A stretch of DNA of 64,000 bases, taken from positions 1,013,446-1,077,445 of the forward strand of contig NW_022985549.1 of the NCBI RefSeq assembly GCF_010093815.1. The letters are read 5' to 3'. Shown one piece after another: positions 35,241-47,607 of this stretch. A program made the position numbers and the translations under genes. Below the pieces are notes generated by a model. The model was not told where the DNA came from. It worked only from the letters and a program-made list of their open reading frames with translations, and did not search any database. Positions within the stretch are counted from its first letter, which is position 1. Each line of letters begins with the position of its first letter. Source of the stretch: Pseudovirgaria hyperparasitica. Its lineage: Eukaryota; Ascomycota; Dothideomycetes; Acrospermales; Acrospermaceae.

Positions 35241-36737
35241 ACATCTTTGCCGCGTTCGTATGCCGAGATCTCGCACGACTCAAGGAATACGATTGTGGTA
35301 AGACTTCGTTATGGTGTTGTGGCGTATGATGGCGGCTGCTGCGAGAGATCTCCGGGGACATTTAGGTTCGGCCGGTAAGCCGTCGCATGAGTTTCGGGTG
35401 AGAATGTGCTGGCCATCATTGGACGAAAGCAGTGAGATTGACAGGAGGGTGTTTTCTATGTCGAGACTAATTAGAGTTCATGAAGAAACTCGATCGACGT
35501 GGTGGTGGAGTGGATGCAAAGAGGCGCAGGCAGACGCCACCGATCCTTAGTCTAGGGGTGCACATCCGAAGTTTATCCGCAGCTCGCGCTAGCAGCGAGT
35601 CAGTGCGATTAGACTTCTGCATCCTATTCAAAACAAGCTCCAACTCGTCAATCTCTCGACGGTGAACACTCCTGTCCTCCTATCGCTGGGAAGACCGGTC
35701 TGACGCGGCACCTGTTCCTCTCCTCAGTTCGCCATCGCAAGATCGGATTTTAGGATCCGCGTCATGTAAGCCATCGTGATGGCGTGGGATGCTAATGTCC
35801 GTCTCTCACGCGTTGCTGTCTTTGCTCGCAATACATACACCATAGTACACAGTAATACCACGGCAATGCTCACTTGCATTCACCGTTTCTAGTAGCAACT
35901 GAATTCGCATATACAAGCCGTGTCTTTTTGAGCTTCTCCGCTTCCGAGAAGCATTTCGAATGCCCCCAAATTCGCCGTTGACCAACTTGTTCATGGGATT
36001 CATCCTACGACGCATCGGCGCATCACCGCATACGATCCTGTTTGGCAATACTCGCGTGGCGGCGAAGAGCTTCGAGCGGTCGCTAGCCTTATGGAGTTTG
36101 CGGAGCTAACTGCCGTGGACTTCGCGGTATAATACATAATTATGGTTGAGGTGTGGCTGGAAAAGGGCCGAATCAGGGCGGAAACAACGTTGGTTTCATC
36201 CAGCTCGGAACGGGCTCCGTGCCAGCACTCGCATACCTGTCCTTGCAGGTTTGGAAAGTCATGCGAAAGCTCCAGTTGACCGAACACCGGCTCCATAATG
36301 CATGCGACCGTTTTGCTGGTACGAAGCTTGAAGAGAAGCTGTCCATTTACCTTCAGACCGTGTACAGTTATGTACAATCCATCATTTATTTTTCGGGTAC
36401 TAGGAACAAGGGTTCTTCGACAAGAGATTATTCCGGCACGCTGCGGAATCCAGAGTAATAAGCCATGGATCCTTCTGACAATTATCAAACATGGTGGACA
36501 AGAGGACACGTGAAAACCGTACGACACTGACGTCGTTGATCTTCGCTCGTGGGTGATACTATGAATGCACAGCTAATTAATGGTGGGCTAACAAGGCGTA
36601 CACCGAAGCGGGAGCGCCGCAAGTTGGCGCCGATCATGAACGCTTTGAATGAATAGCAGGAACCGCGGCGACGACGATCCAATGTCTTTTAATGTCAGAC
36701 CCACGCACAGCGTTAATATTGCATCATACGGCATTGT
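35241..36737. other. Intergenic stretch of about 1.5 kb, convergent 3' flanks
   Basis: Short frames on the minus strand at 36000-36530 have no recognisable family and no convincing splice sites. Nothing else is seen. Confidence 0.45.
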
Positions 36738-38722
36738 CTATTGCAAGAGAGCTGCAGAGAGGCCCCCCAGGAAGACAGCGGCAGCATAAGCCCCTGGGTC
36801 AGGCGGTATGTCTGACTGGGATTCAAGCTTTTCATCGCCGACGTAGGTAGCACGGCCAAATTTCGCACGCATACCCTTGGTCGTGTCAGCACCACGTTGC
36901 GCAGCCTGTACCGACTTGGCGAGTTCTCCAGACTGTTGCAGGGTCTCACAGAAGGGGATCAGGGCGTCCATCACAGTTCTATCCCCCACTCTAGCGGAGG
37001 TGTACTGCTTCAGCACATCAAGAGCGGGGCCGATGGTTTTCGAGACTGTGGTGATGGAAACGTCAGACGAGCTTCTATATGCTTGGCGCAATTGACTGGA
37101 GAAGGCGGTGAGGAAGATGCTCAAGATTGCACCCAGTGAGCCCCCCATGTCCTCGACACAGTCCCCCACCTGTTCAAGAAAGGAAAATAGCGGCGAGTTC
37201 GGGGACAGGTCCGAGTGCAGCTTTGTGAGTATGGAATTGCAAACCATGTCAACAGCTTCACCACAATCGCCATCACCCATCAGAATGTCATATTTTGTAA
37301 TGTCTGGTTCAGCAGCACGGGCGCGCTTGCAGGCCTCTGTTAGAGCTCGAATGATTTTAGCAGTCACAGGAGGGCCCTGGTCTTGGCTGGCGGCAGCTTG
37401 CGCGTCAGCTTTGGCTTTCTCCCGCAAACGTGCACATTCCTCGGACGGCTTGGCAGAGAGATAGCTGTTCTTGGGCCAGGCGGGAGCGGTAGTCGGGGCG
37501 TCGAGCAATTGAAGAATGTCAGACACAGTCAGTTCCATTGCTTGTGCAATACCTGTCAGGTTTCCCACGGTGATGGAAAAGCCAGGCCCATTTAGTGAGG
37601 ATTCAAAGGTACCGGCGTAGATGCGGATCGGCAACAGATCCCAGTCGGCCTCTGCAGATTGGGGTCAGTGCACGGCAATAATTGGCGAGACGCGCAAGCA
37701 GGAGCGAGCGCACCTAGTTGTAACCCTGCAATGTTGGCGAGAGCCTCCAATTCGAGGTTGGAAAGGCCACCGAAATTATTGATGAGCATGACGACTTCAT
37801 CCTTGGGATTGAAGGTGACAAAGGCACGGTCTGGATCGGACGGGTCGAGAAGATGGGCATACATCTGCTTGACCAAGGAATCAGCGCTAGGAATAGGGGA
37901 GATTGTTTGAAGTCCCTGGGCAAGATCAGTACAGGTATGAGATGCATGTAGATGGATTGCCAAAGCTTATTACTGGCTCGTTGTGGATACCCATGCCCAG
38001 CACGCAGGCGTTTGCGGGGACGGCCTCGTGGTGAGACCTCCCTGGAACGTGACAATGATCAAGGCTTGTGCCGATGGTGACGAGGTGGGAGTTGCCCAAG
38101 TTGCCCAGTTTCAAGACAGAATCAAAAGACCAGGCTTGGTGATTGGCAGCACCAATAAGTTTCAGGACTGTGGATATCTCAGCAATGGTCAGCTGGTGTG
38201 CAAGGAGGGGGAAAAAGGATGATAGAGGCAGATGATTGTGCGGTCAGTACCTAGAAGATTGCCAGCGAGGCCTCGTCGACCGACAAGACCGGCCTTTTCC
38301 TTGCCCAAGGCAGCATCCTCCGACATGTTGACAACGTCGACACGATGACCGAGGGCGAGACCCTTTTCGCGGGCCAGGCCAAAGTGCAGCTTGTCCCCTG
38401 TGTAGTTTGTTATGCAGAGAATGATGCCCACATTTGACGGGACGCTTCGGATACCGGCCATGATTTGCTTTGTGGAAGGGCTGGCGAAGATATCACCGCA
38501 CACGGCAGCGGCCAACATGCCATCGCCAACGTAGCCGGACCAGGCTGGTTCATGGCCACTGCCCCCGCCAGAAATGATGGCAATCTGGGAGGGCTGATGG
38601 GATTTTGAAAAGACGACTCTGTTGACAGGATCTAAGTCCAGATTGGGATGCCTCTGGACGAAAGATTGCAGAGCCAGTGGCACGAGGGCTCTGGGTTCGG
38701 CAAAGAAATGCTTGGTCGACAT
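36738..38722 (-). CDS. Dihydroxyacetone-kinase family protein (DhaK + DhaL)
   Basis: Four exons: 38722-38251, 38167-37974, 37915-37714 and 37651-36738, giving 593 aa. An N-terminal DhaK domain binds the ketone substrate: GGGSGHEPAWSGYVGDGML, GRRGLAGN, and LDHCHVPGR with the His that covalently holds the substrate carbonyl. A C-terminal DhaL ATP-binding domain has the Mg-binding MGDGDCGEAVD motif. ATP-dependent phosphorylation of dihydroxyacetone is the canonical reaction. In fungi and bacteria relatives also act on erythrulose and related ketoses, so the exact substrate is open. The splice junctions were chosen to restore the family sequence (AGNLLVLKLIGAAN, HNEPGLQTIS, LQLEADWDLLPIRI). Confidence 0.93.
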
Positions 38723-41528
38723 TGTCGGATAAGAGTGAGTGGCTCGCGGTGAGAACAGTGAGGTGCGCTCTCTCTCTCAATGGCCAATCGAACCGGATTA
38801 GGGTTCGTGCCAGGGCGAAACAGACAGCTTTACGAGCTGCAGGAACGATAAAGGGCTAGTCGGGCGGGCGACGAGTGACAGAGAAGGAGACTTTACTCGG
38901 AATGGCAAATTCGCGATCGGAGTGTTCGACTCGCGAGCCGTGTCGGGGGACGACAAGAAGCAGCAGATGGAAAGGAAGAAGATGTAAGGAGAGACGGGCG
39001 GGATAATAGGAGGAGAACGAGGAGGAGAGAGAAAGCAGGCGAAAAGATCAGAAAGTGAAAGTTCGATGATGGCGGGGTACTGTTCTACTACTGTGTAGGA
39101 TGAGGATGGTTGGGTGATGCACAAGGAACTTGAAGGTATCAGGAGGAGACTCTCTCTCTCTCTCTCCCTCTATCTCTCTCTCTGTGTGTGAATGTGTGTG
39201 TGAATGAGTGTGTGCTGCTCTTGATGGACGCAAATTTGAAAGGACTTCTTTCAGTCAGTGTGTGTGTGACGAAAACACAGCATTGATGCGTGGGCAGTCC
39301 ATGCACCATGTATGTTGTGTGTATAATTATACCGTGTATTTTCTGCCGAAAGAGAACAATGATAATAATGACGCAAAGGCGGAGGCAGAACCTTGGACAG
39401 TGCAGGAGATGGCTCCGAGCTGTGATTATGACAGGACAGCCAAACAACACTGTGGATTACTTACTGCTGCAATGATGTCGATACTAATTACTGCTGCTAT
39501 GGTAGTACTGACAGCCTTTATTATATCCTTTTGACGGAGTAATTGCAGTCGTAACAGTAGCTTTAGACGTTAGCTAGACAGTAGCTATAGACTCTCGTAC
39601 TTCTATACTAATTACATACTGTGTTTATAAGACACACACAGTAGTAGTAATGAGTAGGTAGGTAGGTAGGTAGGTATAATAGCTACAGTAGCTGCTGCAA
39701 CCCCCCCGAGACAGGGCGGCAGTACAGGACACAAAGTACTGCTATGTGCCTGTATATACTTGGGTGAGAGCCAAGAATACGGGGGGTGCAGTCTTGTCAC
39801 GAAGCGGGCATCGCGGCTACCGTCGGGGCTGTCAGCTGCTGCTTTTTCCGGGGGGGAAGAATTTGGGGGGGATTTAGGAGGGGGGGGGGGAGGGAGGTGA
39901 GCAAAAGGGAGGAATCCCATCACATTCACTCCACCTCGTGATCCATACACCTAAACATTCAACACCACAAAACACCACCAAAACCACCACAACCACCACG
40001 TCCACCACATCCACCACCAAAAGTAGGCGCATTGCTCTTTCTGGCGGCCCGAGAACGGCATATATCATTACTACATGGCAATTTATCCTTGAGAGCCGTC
40101 GTGGTAATAAGCATCTAGGTATATGTATACATAGTGCTAGCACACATCAACAACCTTAACGCCGCCGCTGCTGCTGCTGCTGCTGCTGCTTCTTCTTCTT
40201 CTTCCCCACAATAATCATCATGGCACTGACAAGAACGACAACACACTGGACAATGCATCATTCCACGGCCTTGTGGCCCTCAGACCAGCCAATCGCACCA
40301 CCTGCTCTGAACGTTCTCCTTGTCTCCTTCAGCCTGGGCCAATCACTATCATCGTTACCTTCTTTACCCTGGGAGGATCCGACAAAGTCAGAGAGGCGAA
40401 GCAGCATGCATTTCATCCTTTCCTCATCTCGCCCGCTCGTCCTGCCATCCATGCCATGATCAATCACTACACATCACACATCACCCGTCTCCCTTCTCCC
40501 GTCACCCACCTCCCGCTACTGGCCGAAGGAAAGAGAGAGAAAAAAATAAGCAACAAAAGACCAGCGTTAAAAAGTCGATATAACCTTGATGCTGCTGCTG
40601 CTGCTGCTGCGCCCAAAACCGCCTAGTCCGCCCGGCTTTTCCAGACTGGTTGGCTCTATACCTTTCTGGGACTTCTGCCATGTATGCAGCCCATGTCATA
40701 ACGTATATCTGCGGCGAACCATCCGTCCAAATAATCACTTAATTACTATAGGATGCTACTTAGTGCGCACCAAGAACGGCAACCGAAGAACCGGCCTCGG
40801 GCGAGCGACCGGGTTCAGGGTGCACAGATATGGTCCTGCGTCGTGGACAAACCCCCAAATAGGTCGTAAAAGAAGCCTTGGCCACTACGCACGAGTGTAT
40901 GCAGGTGCATAACTTTCTACTGCGTGCTGCATGTTGTAATACTATCATGCACATAATAAGGTAGTACGCCCCATGTCCCTGGTCTTTCTCTCTTTCTCTC
41001 TNNNNNNNNNNNNNNNNNNNNNNNNNNNNNNNNNNNNNNNNNNNNNNNNNNNNNNNNNNNNNNNNNNNNNNCCCCCCCTCTCCTCCTTTCCCCCACTCAG
41101 CCAAAACAAGCTCCATCCACGCAACTATGCATCCACTATGCCGCCTCCATTGACGAACGTTCAAAATGTTTGCCATTAAAAACTATGACTCGCTCGCCTT
41201 CGCGAACTTCAGTATGGATCCGCTCTCCTCTACTGCTCTTCAAGCCTGTAGCGTCCAACCTTTTGATTCATTCATTCTTCCACCCTCTGAATCGCCTTTG
41301 TCGACTCGTCCTGATTCTTCTCCTCCTCCAAACGCCCTGTTCACCGACTACTCATTCTCTTCAACCTCGCCTTTTCCCTCGTAACGGTAACGAGCTGCTT
41401 CTGTTCCTTCACCTCACTCACGCACACTACTCACACACATACACACATACACACATACTCATACACAATATCTCACTCTCCCACCCTCTCTCTCACACTC
41501 TCACGTGCTCCACCTACCCCTCGACACG
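38723..41528. promoter_or_regulatory. Long divergent intergenic region, kinase/transcription factor
   Basis: 2.8 kb with no credible gene, rich in simple repeats: TC runs near 39150-39185, (GTAG)n at about 39654-39676, (CTG)n/(CTT)n at about 40150-40203 and (CTG)n at 40586-40608. It holds G and C homopolymers near 39700-39900, a 70-base N gap, and CT/CA-rich DNA up to the start codon. Such tracts precede many highly expressed fungal genes. Frames on both strands encode only low-complexity peptides. Confidence 0.5.
41002..41071. other. Assembly gap (70 N)
   Basis: Seventy N between a CT repeat on the left and a C/CT-rich run on the right, so the missing piece is probably a pyrimidine microsatellite. 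The true length is unknown. Confidence 0.99.
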
Positions 41529-44163
41529 ATGATTCTCACACCCACTCAAGAAGAGTCTCACAAATCTGGGCTGAATGGGCAACGGAAGCCCCGTAAACCA
41601 AGAGGTCGGGGACTTCGTACCACAACAGGCTGGTAAGCATTGCTCAGTACCGTACCTTGCAACAGCATCATGCGCGCTCCAGCTTTTTTTTTCTTGCGCC
41701 CCCTCGAAAACTGGAGATGACATGACTCCCGTATAAACTCTTCCGGTGCGCGTGCTTGCTTGCTCAGGTGGCTCACATATGACGACTCAGTGCGGTATGT
41801 AGACGCAGGCATATGAAATGCGACGAAGTCAAGCCTGTGTGCGGGCCCTGTGCAAAAGGTAACCGCGACTGTGTATACGGACATGCAAAAGTACGTGGGA
41901 TAAACACTTCCTTTCTTTCCTTCTCCATTCAGTGCAAGGACCTGGAGCTTGAGCTTGTTGAACCCCCCCAAAGCCATAAAACAATCCATCTGCACGACAT
42001 CAATCTGTAAGCAAGCAAGCAAACAAGCAAGCTTTGCGGTTGTGAACGGATGAGCCCTGAGACAAGGCAGGCCTCTCTGACTGGGGGGGCATCAGGCCTC
42101 TCTCGAATCGGGTGGCATATAAAGCGGTGATATTGACCTTTCCGTACAGTCTCCGTGTAGCACTGCGGGCTCAGGCACAAGTGACGTTGAACCACCCTCC
42201 CGAACTCAATCTGGACGTCTGCCTCCCTCCACAACCTGGCAACAACCACTTCCGTTAAGATCGTCAGCTCCCTCAAACAACACTCCATATCCACAGTCCG
42301 CTCTCGATGCACGTCTACAAACTATTCCTGCCCTGTCCACCCTTCCAACACAGCACTGGGCCCAGAACAAGCAACGTCATAGTCCAGGCAGTGAGCCCGA
42401 CCTAGGACAGCTCCCGTGGAATCAAACAACAACAGCAGCAGCAACAAGCTATGGCGACTCCCAAGATTCGACTCCTGTCTCCAGCGTCCTCGAGCCGCAT
42501 CGCTGGTTTGGCCTGCTGGCCGAGGACTGTCCATTCGATGACAACGACTATTTCACGGCTAGACGGAATGAGATGATGCGGCTACAGGCTCAAAGTGCCA
42601 GCAACAGCCCAACCGCCAGAGCAAGTTTGCCAGATACCGACAGTGGATATCCCACGCCCCAGATGTCACACTTGAACTCGCCACACCTTGGCCTGCCGCC
42701 GTCGTTGATGCCCTCGATGGCTCCTCGAAGCTCAGTGCCGAATGGCGACGAACGTGAGCTGTGGCAGGCCCCCATCACCCTCACTGATCATCAGATCTGC
42801 CTCTTCAGCACATTCGTCAACCATCTAAGCTTGTGGCTTGACCTCTACGATCCCTTGAAGCATTTCTCGACCATGGTACCCCAGCTTGCCCTGTCCAATG
42901 AAGGTCTCATGAAAGCCATTCTGGCCCTTGCTGCCCGCCATCTCTCTATCAAGCCTCAGGACTGCAACGTTAGGCCCGATCGCACCGAGGCTGTGCAGTA
43001 TTATTCCGAGACTCTGCAGTATCTCCAGCGTGCCATGAAGTACGAGTCCTACACGCGCAGCCCCGACATCATCGCTACTGCCCTCATTGTTTCGGCGTAC
43101 GAGATGATTGACGGCGCCGGCAAGTCCTGGGAGCGCCATCTTAAGGGCGTCTTTTGGATCCAGCGATCGCAGGAGAACCATGGTGAGTCAGGTGGGTTGC
43201 GACAGGCCGTCTGGTGGGCGTGGTTGCGTCAGGATATCTGGGCGGCCTTCCGCGAGCGGAGAAAGTGCTTCTCTTTCTGGAGGCCCAAGAAGTCTTACTC
43301 CATGATGAACCAATACGAGATTGCGAATCGTGTCGTGTACCTCGCTGCCCAAGCTGTGAATTACGCCTCTGAGGAGGAGCGCAAGGCTGGCGAGGCCAAT
43401 GTGCAACAACGCATGGACAATGCTGACACCCTGTTGAATATGCTGGATGACTGGAAGAGGCACTTGTCCATCCACTTCCAAGAGCTGCCCATCCCGAAGA
43501 GTTCCAACAGTGACGCGGCCTTCCAGATCCACTGGATCAACCCATCTCCATTTGGTAGCTTTCCCAAACCCTCCAGTCATATCTTCCATGCTCTTTACTG
43601 ACCGCACCCTCAGCTTGCGCCATGCAATACTACCATTTTGCTCGTATCCTCCTCATGATCCACCGCCCTGCACCAGGTGGTTATCTGGAATACTCGAATC
43701 GCAACAGTACCATTGCAGAGTCAATCGACGTTATCGGCGGCATCGCCATGACGATCAAGGACCACGCTGCCACCATCCTCTCCACGCAAGCTTTATACTG
43801 CGCCGCTCTCTACACCTCCGACCCGTCCAAGCAGGCTGCCCTCTGCAAGATGATTGAGGAACACCAAGATCGCACCGGGTGGCCGGTCATCCAGCTCAAC
43901 GAGGAGCTGCGCATGGAGTGGTCATGTCAGGGTCCTTTGTAAGTAGTAGTCTTGTACTCCTTCTGGGTTTGTTGTTCTTGCAAGATGTGGTTTGCGGGCT
44001 CTGTTCGGACTTTGACCGTTCGTTAGCGCTCGTTGGCTGACCTTGCAATGCCAGCATGTTTCCGACTCCCCCTGACGAGAGCGATATCCTGCCTGACAGA
44101 TACTTTGACATGAGCATGGTGTCGTCGGGCCCGTTGCAAGATGCGAAGATGGCCATGCACTGA
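41529..44163 (+). CDS. Zn2Cys6 fungal transcription factor
   Basis: Five exons: 41529-41632, 41791-41890, 42150-43554, 43614-43938 and 44055-44163, giving 680 aa. The first splice creates the binuclear zinc cluster: C35-x2-C38-x6-C45-x6-C52-x2-C55-x6-C62, with RRRHMKC as recognition helix and a basic N-terminal flank (RKPRKPRGRGLR). A Ser/Pro/Gln-rich linker follows, then the fungal-specific regulatory domain from about residue 275 (TDHQICLFSTFVNHLSLWLD, then LMKAILALAARHLS, then WERHLKGVFWIQ). It is expected to bind CGG-containing sites in the nucleus. Its place inside the SDR/kinase/aldolase neighbourhood makes it the likely local regulator. Confidence 0.92.
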
Positions 44164-45474
44164 CATGGCTCTGCCCAACCGGACAACTTCTCTATACAAC
44201 AAACGTTTCTCCCGTTCCCTGTCCCTTACTCAGCCTTTCGAAGCGACGTCAGCAAGGAAGATACGTACATATTGCCTTCTCTTCTTTTCCTATGTTGAGA
44301 TGTGGGCGGGTCTCACTTTTTGGCGTTTCGGGATGTCCACAAGAAAACGATGCATCTTCATTCTGATTGGCGAATGTCGTCCTCCATCGATCTTTGTTAC
44401 AAGGTCTTTGCATGTCACGGTCGTGACAAGACATGTGCGGGGCGCCAAAGGCGTTTTTCACATGATGCTCCGTATACCACTTCTCTCCGGCACATGTCAT
44501 GGTGGGTGCGTGTAGTCATTGGCGTCTTTTTTTTCTTTCTTCTCCTTGCCGGATGCTTACCATAGGCCGAATATGCGGGCCAGTGTAGCGCTGGGGTTTT
44601 GGTTTTGAGGTATGAATACATGATGGGGCATGACTGTGAGAGAAACGACTCCAGGAGACGACTACTTGAGAGATGACTGGTGAAAACGACTTGAGAGATG
44701 ACTGAGAAAACGACTGTAGGAACACACTGTAGGATATATACGTATATATGGCTTGTTGAGAGCTAGGCAAGTTGCAACCTACCGATCGACCGTCCCGGGG
44801 TCTATGTTTTCATGTATTTTCCTTTCTCTTTTCTTTTGCACTTTCCCTGCGAATATAGAACATCTTTGGGCGGGTTGTTTTTGGGGGATGGGGAAGCGGG
44901 AGTTTTTTGGGGGTTTTTTCGTGATTCTCCATTCGTTATCGTTCGAACCGTACACGAAAAAAGTCTGATCTTTCACGAGACTTGGGATGAGGGGAGTGGA
45001 AAGGCAAAAATTGAGGGAGGAGGAGGATGAGGATGAGGAAAAAGAAGAAGCTGGATCTTTCGTTCTTCTTGTCAAGTGCCGATGCGTTCTGCTGTGTCAA
45101 CAAGCGAGAACAACAACAAAGGCAACATGGGAGAGAGAGGGAGCACTCGCTGCGCTGCTTGCTGTTCTGTATGCATGTATGTATGTATGTACGACATTCT
45201 TTTCTTCTTACCTATACAACGCAATATCGTCAGTAGTCTTCTTTTCCTCATTTCGTGTCTTGCGTGCCAAGGATAAACAGGGGAGGGGGTAGGGGGGGCA
45301 AGGAAGCATTCCATCGGTGCTCACTGCTGCATGCTCACATAGTCATCGATCCACCCCCTTCCCCCCTCCCCCTTCTCTACTCCCCTCTGTCCCCTCTACA
45401 TCTGTCCCCATTGTCCGCCTCCCAACAAATCCCCCCCCACAACCCCAATCCCAATACAAAACAAAATCAAAAAA
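44164..45474. other. Intergenic stretch, convergent 3' flanks
   Basis: No gene seen. Homopolymeric T, G and C runs and short ATGT repeats (around 45173-45190) are present. A long C-rich stretch lies at 45350-45495, just after the SDR2 stop on the minus strand. Confidence 0.5.
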
Positions 45475-46321
45475 TCAACAAATCCCAATCCCCCCATTAA
45501 CCTGCACATCCACACCCGTCACATACCCGGCCGCCCCGCTGAGCAGGTACACATACGCACTCCCGACCTCCTCGACGCTGGCCAGTCGCGGCAGGCCGCC
45601 GTAGTAGTGCAGCTGGGTGGCCCAGTCGGGTTGGCGGGAGACCCAGGATGTCATTGCTGTTTTTACGAGGCTTTTTTTTTTCGGTTAGATTTTTGGGGAG
45701 AGGAGGGGAGAGGAGGGGAGGATAGGGGGAGATAAAAAGGAGAGGGGAAAAGGGAGAGGGGGAGGATAATGGGGGAACAACGTACCCTGGTGAGACGGAG
45801 TTGACGCGGATGTTGTACTGGGACCATTCGAGCGCGAGGGTTTTGGTCATGTTGCGGATTCCTGTGGTGGGTTAGGGGAGGAGATTGAGGGGGAAGGAAG
45901 TAGAGTAGAGTAGAGTAGAGTAGAGTAGAGTAGAGTAGAGTAGAGTAGAGTAGAGTAGAGTAGAGGCCACACGTACCCGCTTTCGACGCACCGTAGGGCG
46001 CAGATGGGACGCGCTGTCGTACGGAGGAGGAGGTTAGCATCAGTTGCTGAACTCTTGGTACTGATGGTGACGGGTAGGTAGGTAGGTAGGTAGGTAGGTA
46101 GGTAGGTAGTGTAGTCTCAGTGCCAACGGTCTATCCATCACAAAACGCACAAAAGACCCACCTTATTCGGCCTATGCGACGCCATAGACGCCGTAAAGAC
46201 CACAGACCCAGCAATACCAAGCCTGATAAACGCGCGAGCCGCGACGCGCGCAGCATAGAACGAGCCGTAAAGCTAACACGTGTTTGATTACATGTCAGTA
46301 TGACGCGCGACAAAAAAAGAC

Positions 46322-46362
<41 letters not shown>

Positions 46363-46629
46363 AAGGACTGAGATGATGAAAGAATTGACACAAAGGGAAG
46401 GCCCCCTACATTTACCCCCCACAACCCCTCGATATCCGCCGCCGTGAATTCGAGCGCAGGCTTGTGCATCGTCCGGCCGGCATTCGCGACCACGCCGTCG
46501 ATGCGGCCCTCGCGCGCGATGATCTCGTCGATTGCGCGCGTGAGTTCGTCTTCGCGCGTTACGTCTGCTGTTAGGGCGTGGAGCTGGCCTGGGTAGCGCG
46601 CCGCTACGGCTTCGAAGTCGTTGTTGGTT

Positions 46630-46661
<32 letters not shown>

Positions 46662-47087
46662 GCTGTTGTTGCCCGTGTCTGGCACGACGCCGCTGATGTC
46701 GAGCGAGTATACGGCTGTGGCGCCGTTGGCGAGACAGCAGTCTGCGATGCCGAGGCCGATGCCTCTGTTTGCGCCGGTGACTGTGGGGTGGGGGGTTTGG
46801 TGGTTAGGAGGGGGGCTTGGTGGGGTGGGAGATCTGTGTGGTGTTTTTTCTTGTGGTGGTGATGCGAGGTCGGTGTGGTAAAGGGTTGGGGGGATGATGA
46901 ATGATGACGATCATGATGATGATGATGGATGGACGGCAGACGTACTGGCGATGATTTTCCCGTCGAGCGAGATTTTCTTCTGTGGGTTGGTTGGGATGAC
47001 GGTGAGATCTGTTGTTGTCGGTGTTGTTGTTGATGTTGCGGTTGATGAGGCGGCTGGAGGCGCGTCAGGAAGTGATGAGGATGCCAT
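45475..47087 (-). CDS. Short-chain dehydrogenase/reductase, copy 2
   Basis: Six exons: 47087-46946, 46780-46410, 46272-46162, 46013-45977, 45861-45786 and 45670-45475, giving 310 aa with all phases consistent. SDR motifs are TGANRGIG (49-56), VANAG, catalytic Ser in TASMASH, and YGASK. The C-terminal block AYVYLLSGAAGYVTGVD is close to that of the first SDR. An N-terminal Ala/Ser/Thr-rich extension and a poly-Asn insert (encoded by (GTT)n on the plus strand) after the LDISG region are unusual for an SDR. The intron after WGVN is at the same place as in copy 1. It is divergent from the aldolase gene. A polyol or ketose oxidoreductase is inferred. Confidence 0.9.
45901..45965. repeat. (TAGAG)13 minisatellite in SDR2 intron
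   Basis: Thirteen tandem copies of the pentamer TAGAG in the intron between exons 4 and 5 of the second SDR gene. Confidence 0.97.
46073..46108. repeat. (GGTA)9 microsatellite in SDR2 intron
   Basis: Nine tandem GGTA units in the intron between exons 3 and 4. Confidence 0.95.
46327..46360. repeat. (GA)17 microsatellite in SDR2 intron
   Basis: Seventeen GA units in the intron between exons 2 and 3. Confidence 0.95.
46621..46668. repeat. (GTT)n triplet repeat coding for poly-Asn in SDR2 exon 2
   Basis: A GTT-rich run on the plus strand, read as Asn codons on the coding strand. It gives a run of ten Asn flanked by further Asn residues. Confidence 0.95.
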
Positions 47088-47607
47088 CTTGACGGGTTTT
47101 TTCGCTCGAGGAATAGGGGATGGTGGATGGTGGACGGTGGAGGACAACACTGTCGCTGCTGCATGGCGGCATATATAACCAGCGACTCCGGCCGCCTATA
47201 TCAATAGTACAGGCGTCTTCATGCAGGCCTCCCGATGCGTCGGTACGGCCCAGTACCAATGAAGCATCTAAACCCGGAACTTGGGTACAGTGTTTGATGC
47301 CTCGAGACGAGGAGGCTTTTTGTGGGTGGATCAGATAGATGTCCGACCTCAAAGGTCGTCGAGTCTTACTTTCCCCCCATTTAACCTGAATTATCCGGAA
47401 GAACTCTTCCAGCAGCTGGTCCCAATGGTGTTTGATTTGAAATCAACCTCGAGACTTGCATATGTTGTTGTGCTGTGGATGGTGGGAGTGATCATTTGAC
47501 AAGACGTCGAATTGAAGTTATTATTTTACAACTATTCCTGGTTTAGCTAAGCTAGGAGCTGTGTGGTCGTAACGCCTACGCACCTCATTGGACACCCACT
47601 ATCCGAT
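47088..47607. promoter_or_regulatory. Divergent promoter region, SDR2/aldolase
   Basis: 520 bases between divergent start codons. It contains GCCTCGAGACG at 47299-47309 (shared with the SDR1/MFS promoter), CGG/CCG triplets (around 47187-47193 and 47240-47250), TCCGGAA at 47394-47400 and a TATATAA-like sequence at 47171-47177. Joint control of the two genes is plausible. Confidence 0.45.

Noticed and set aside
39040-40740. Several open frames over the TC, CTG and CTT repeats
   Set aside because: Only repeat-encoded His/Thr/Ser/Leu/Gln runs with no family resemblance.
46570-47180. Long frames on both strands rich in poly-Val, poly-Leu or His/Gln/Thr over the SDR2 5' half
   Set aside because: Alternative-frame readings of the (GTT)n repeat and of the SDR2 first exons.
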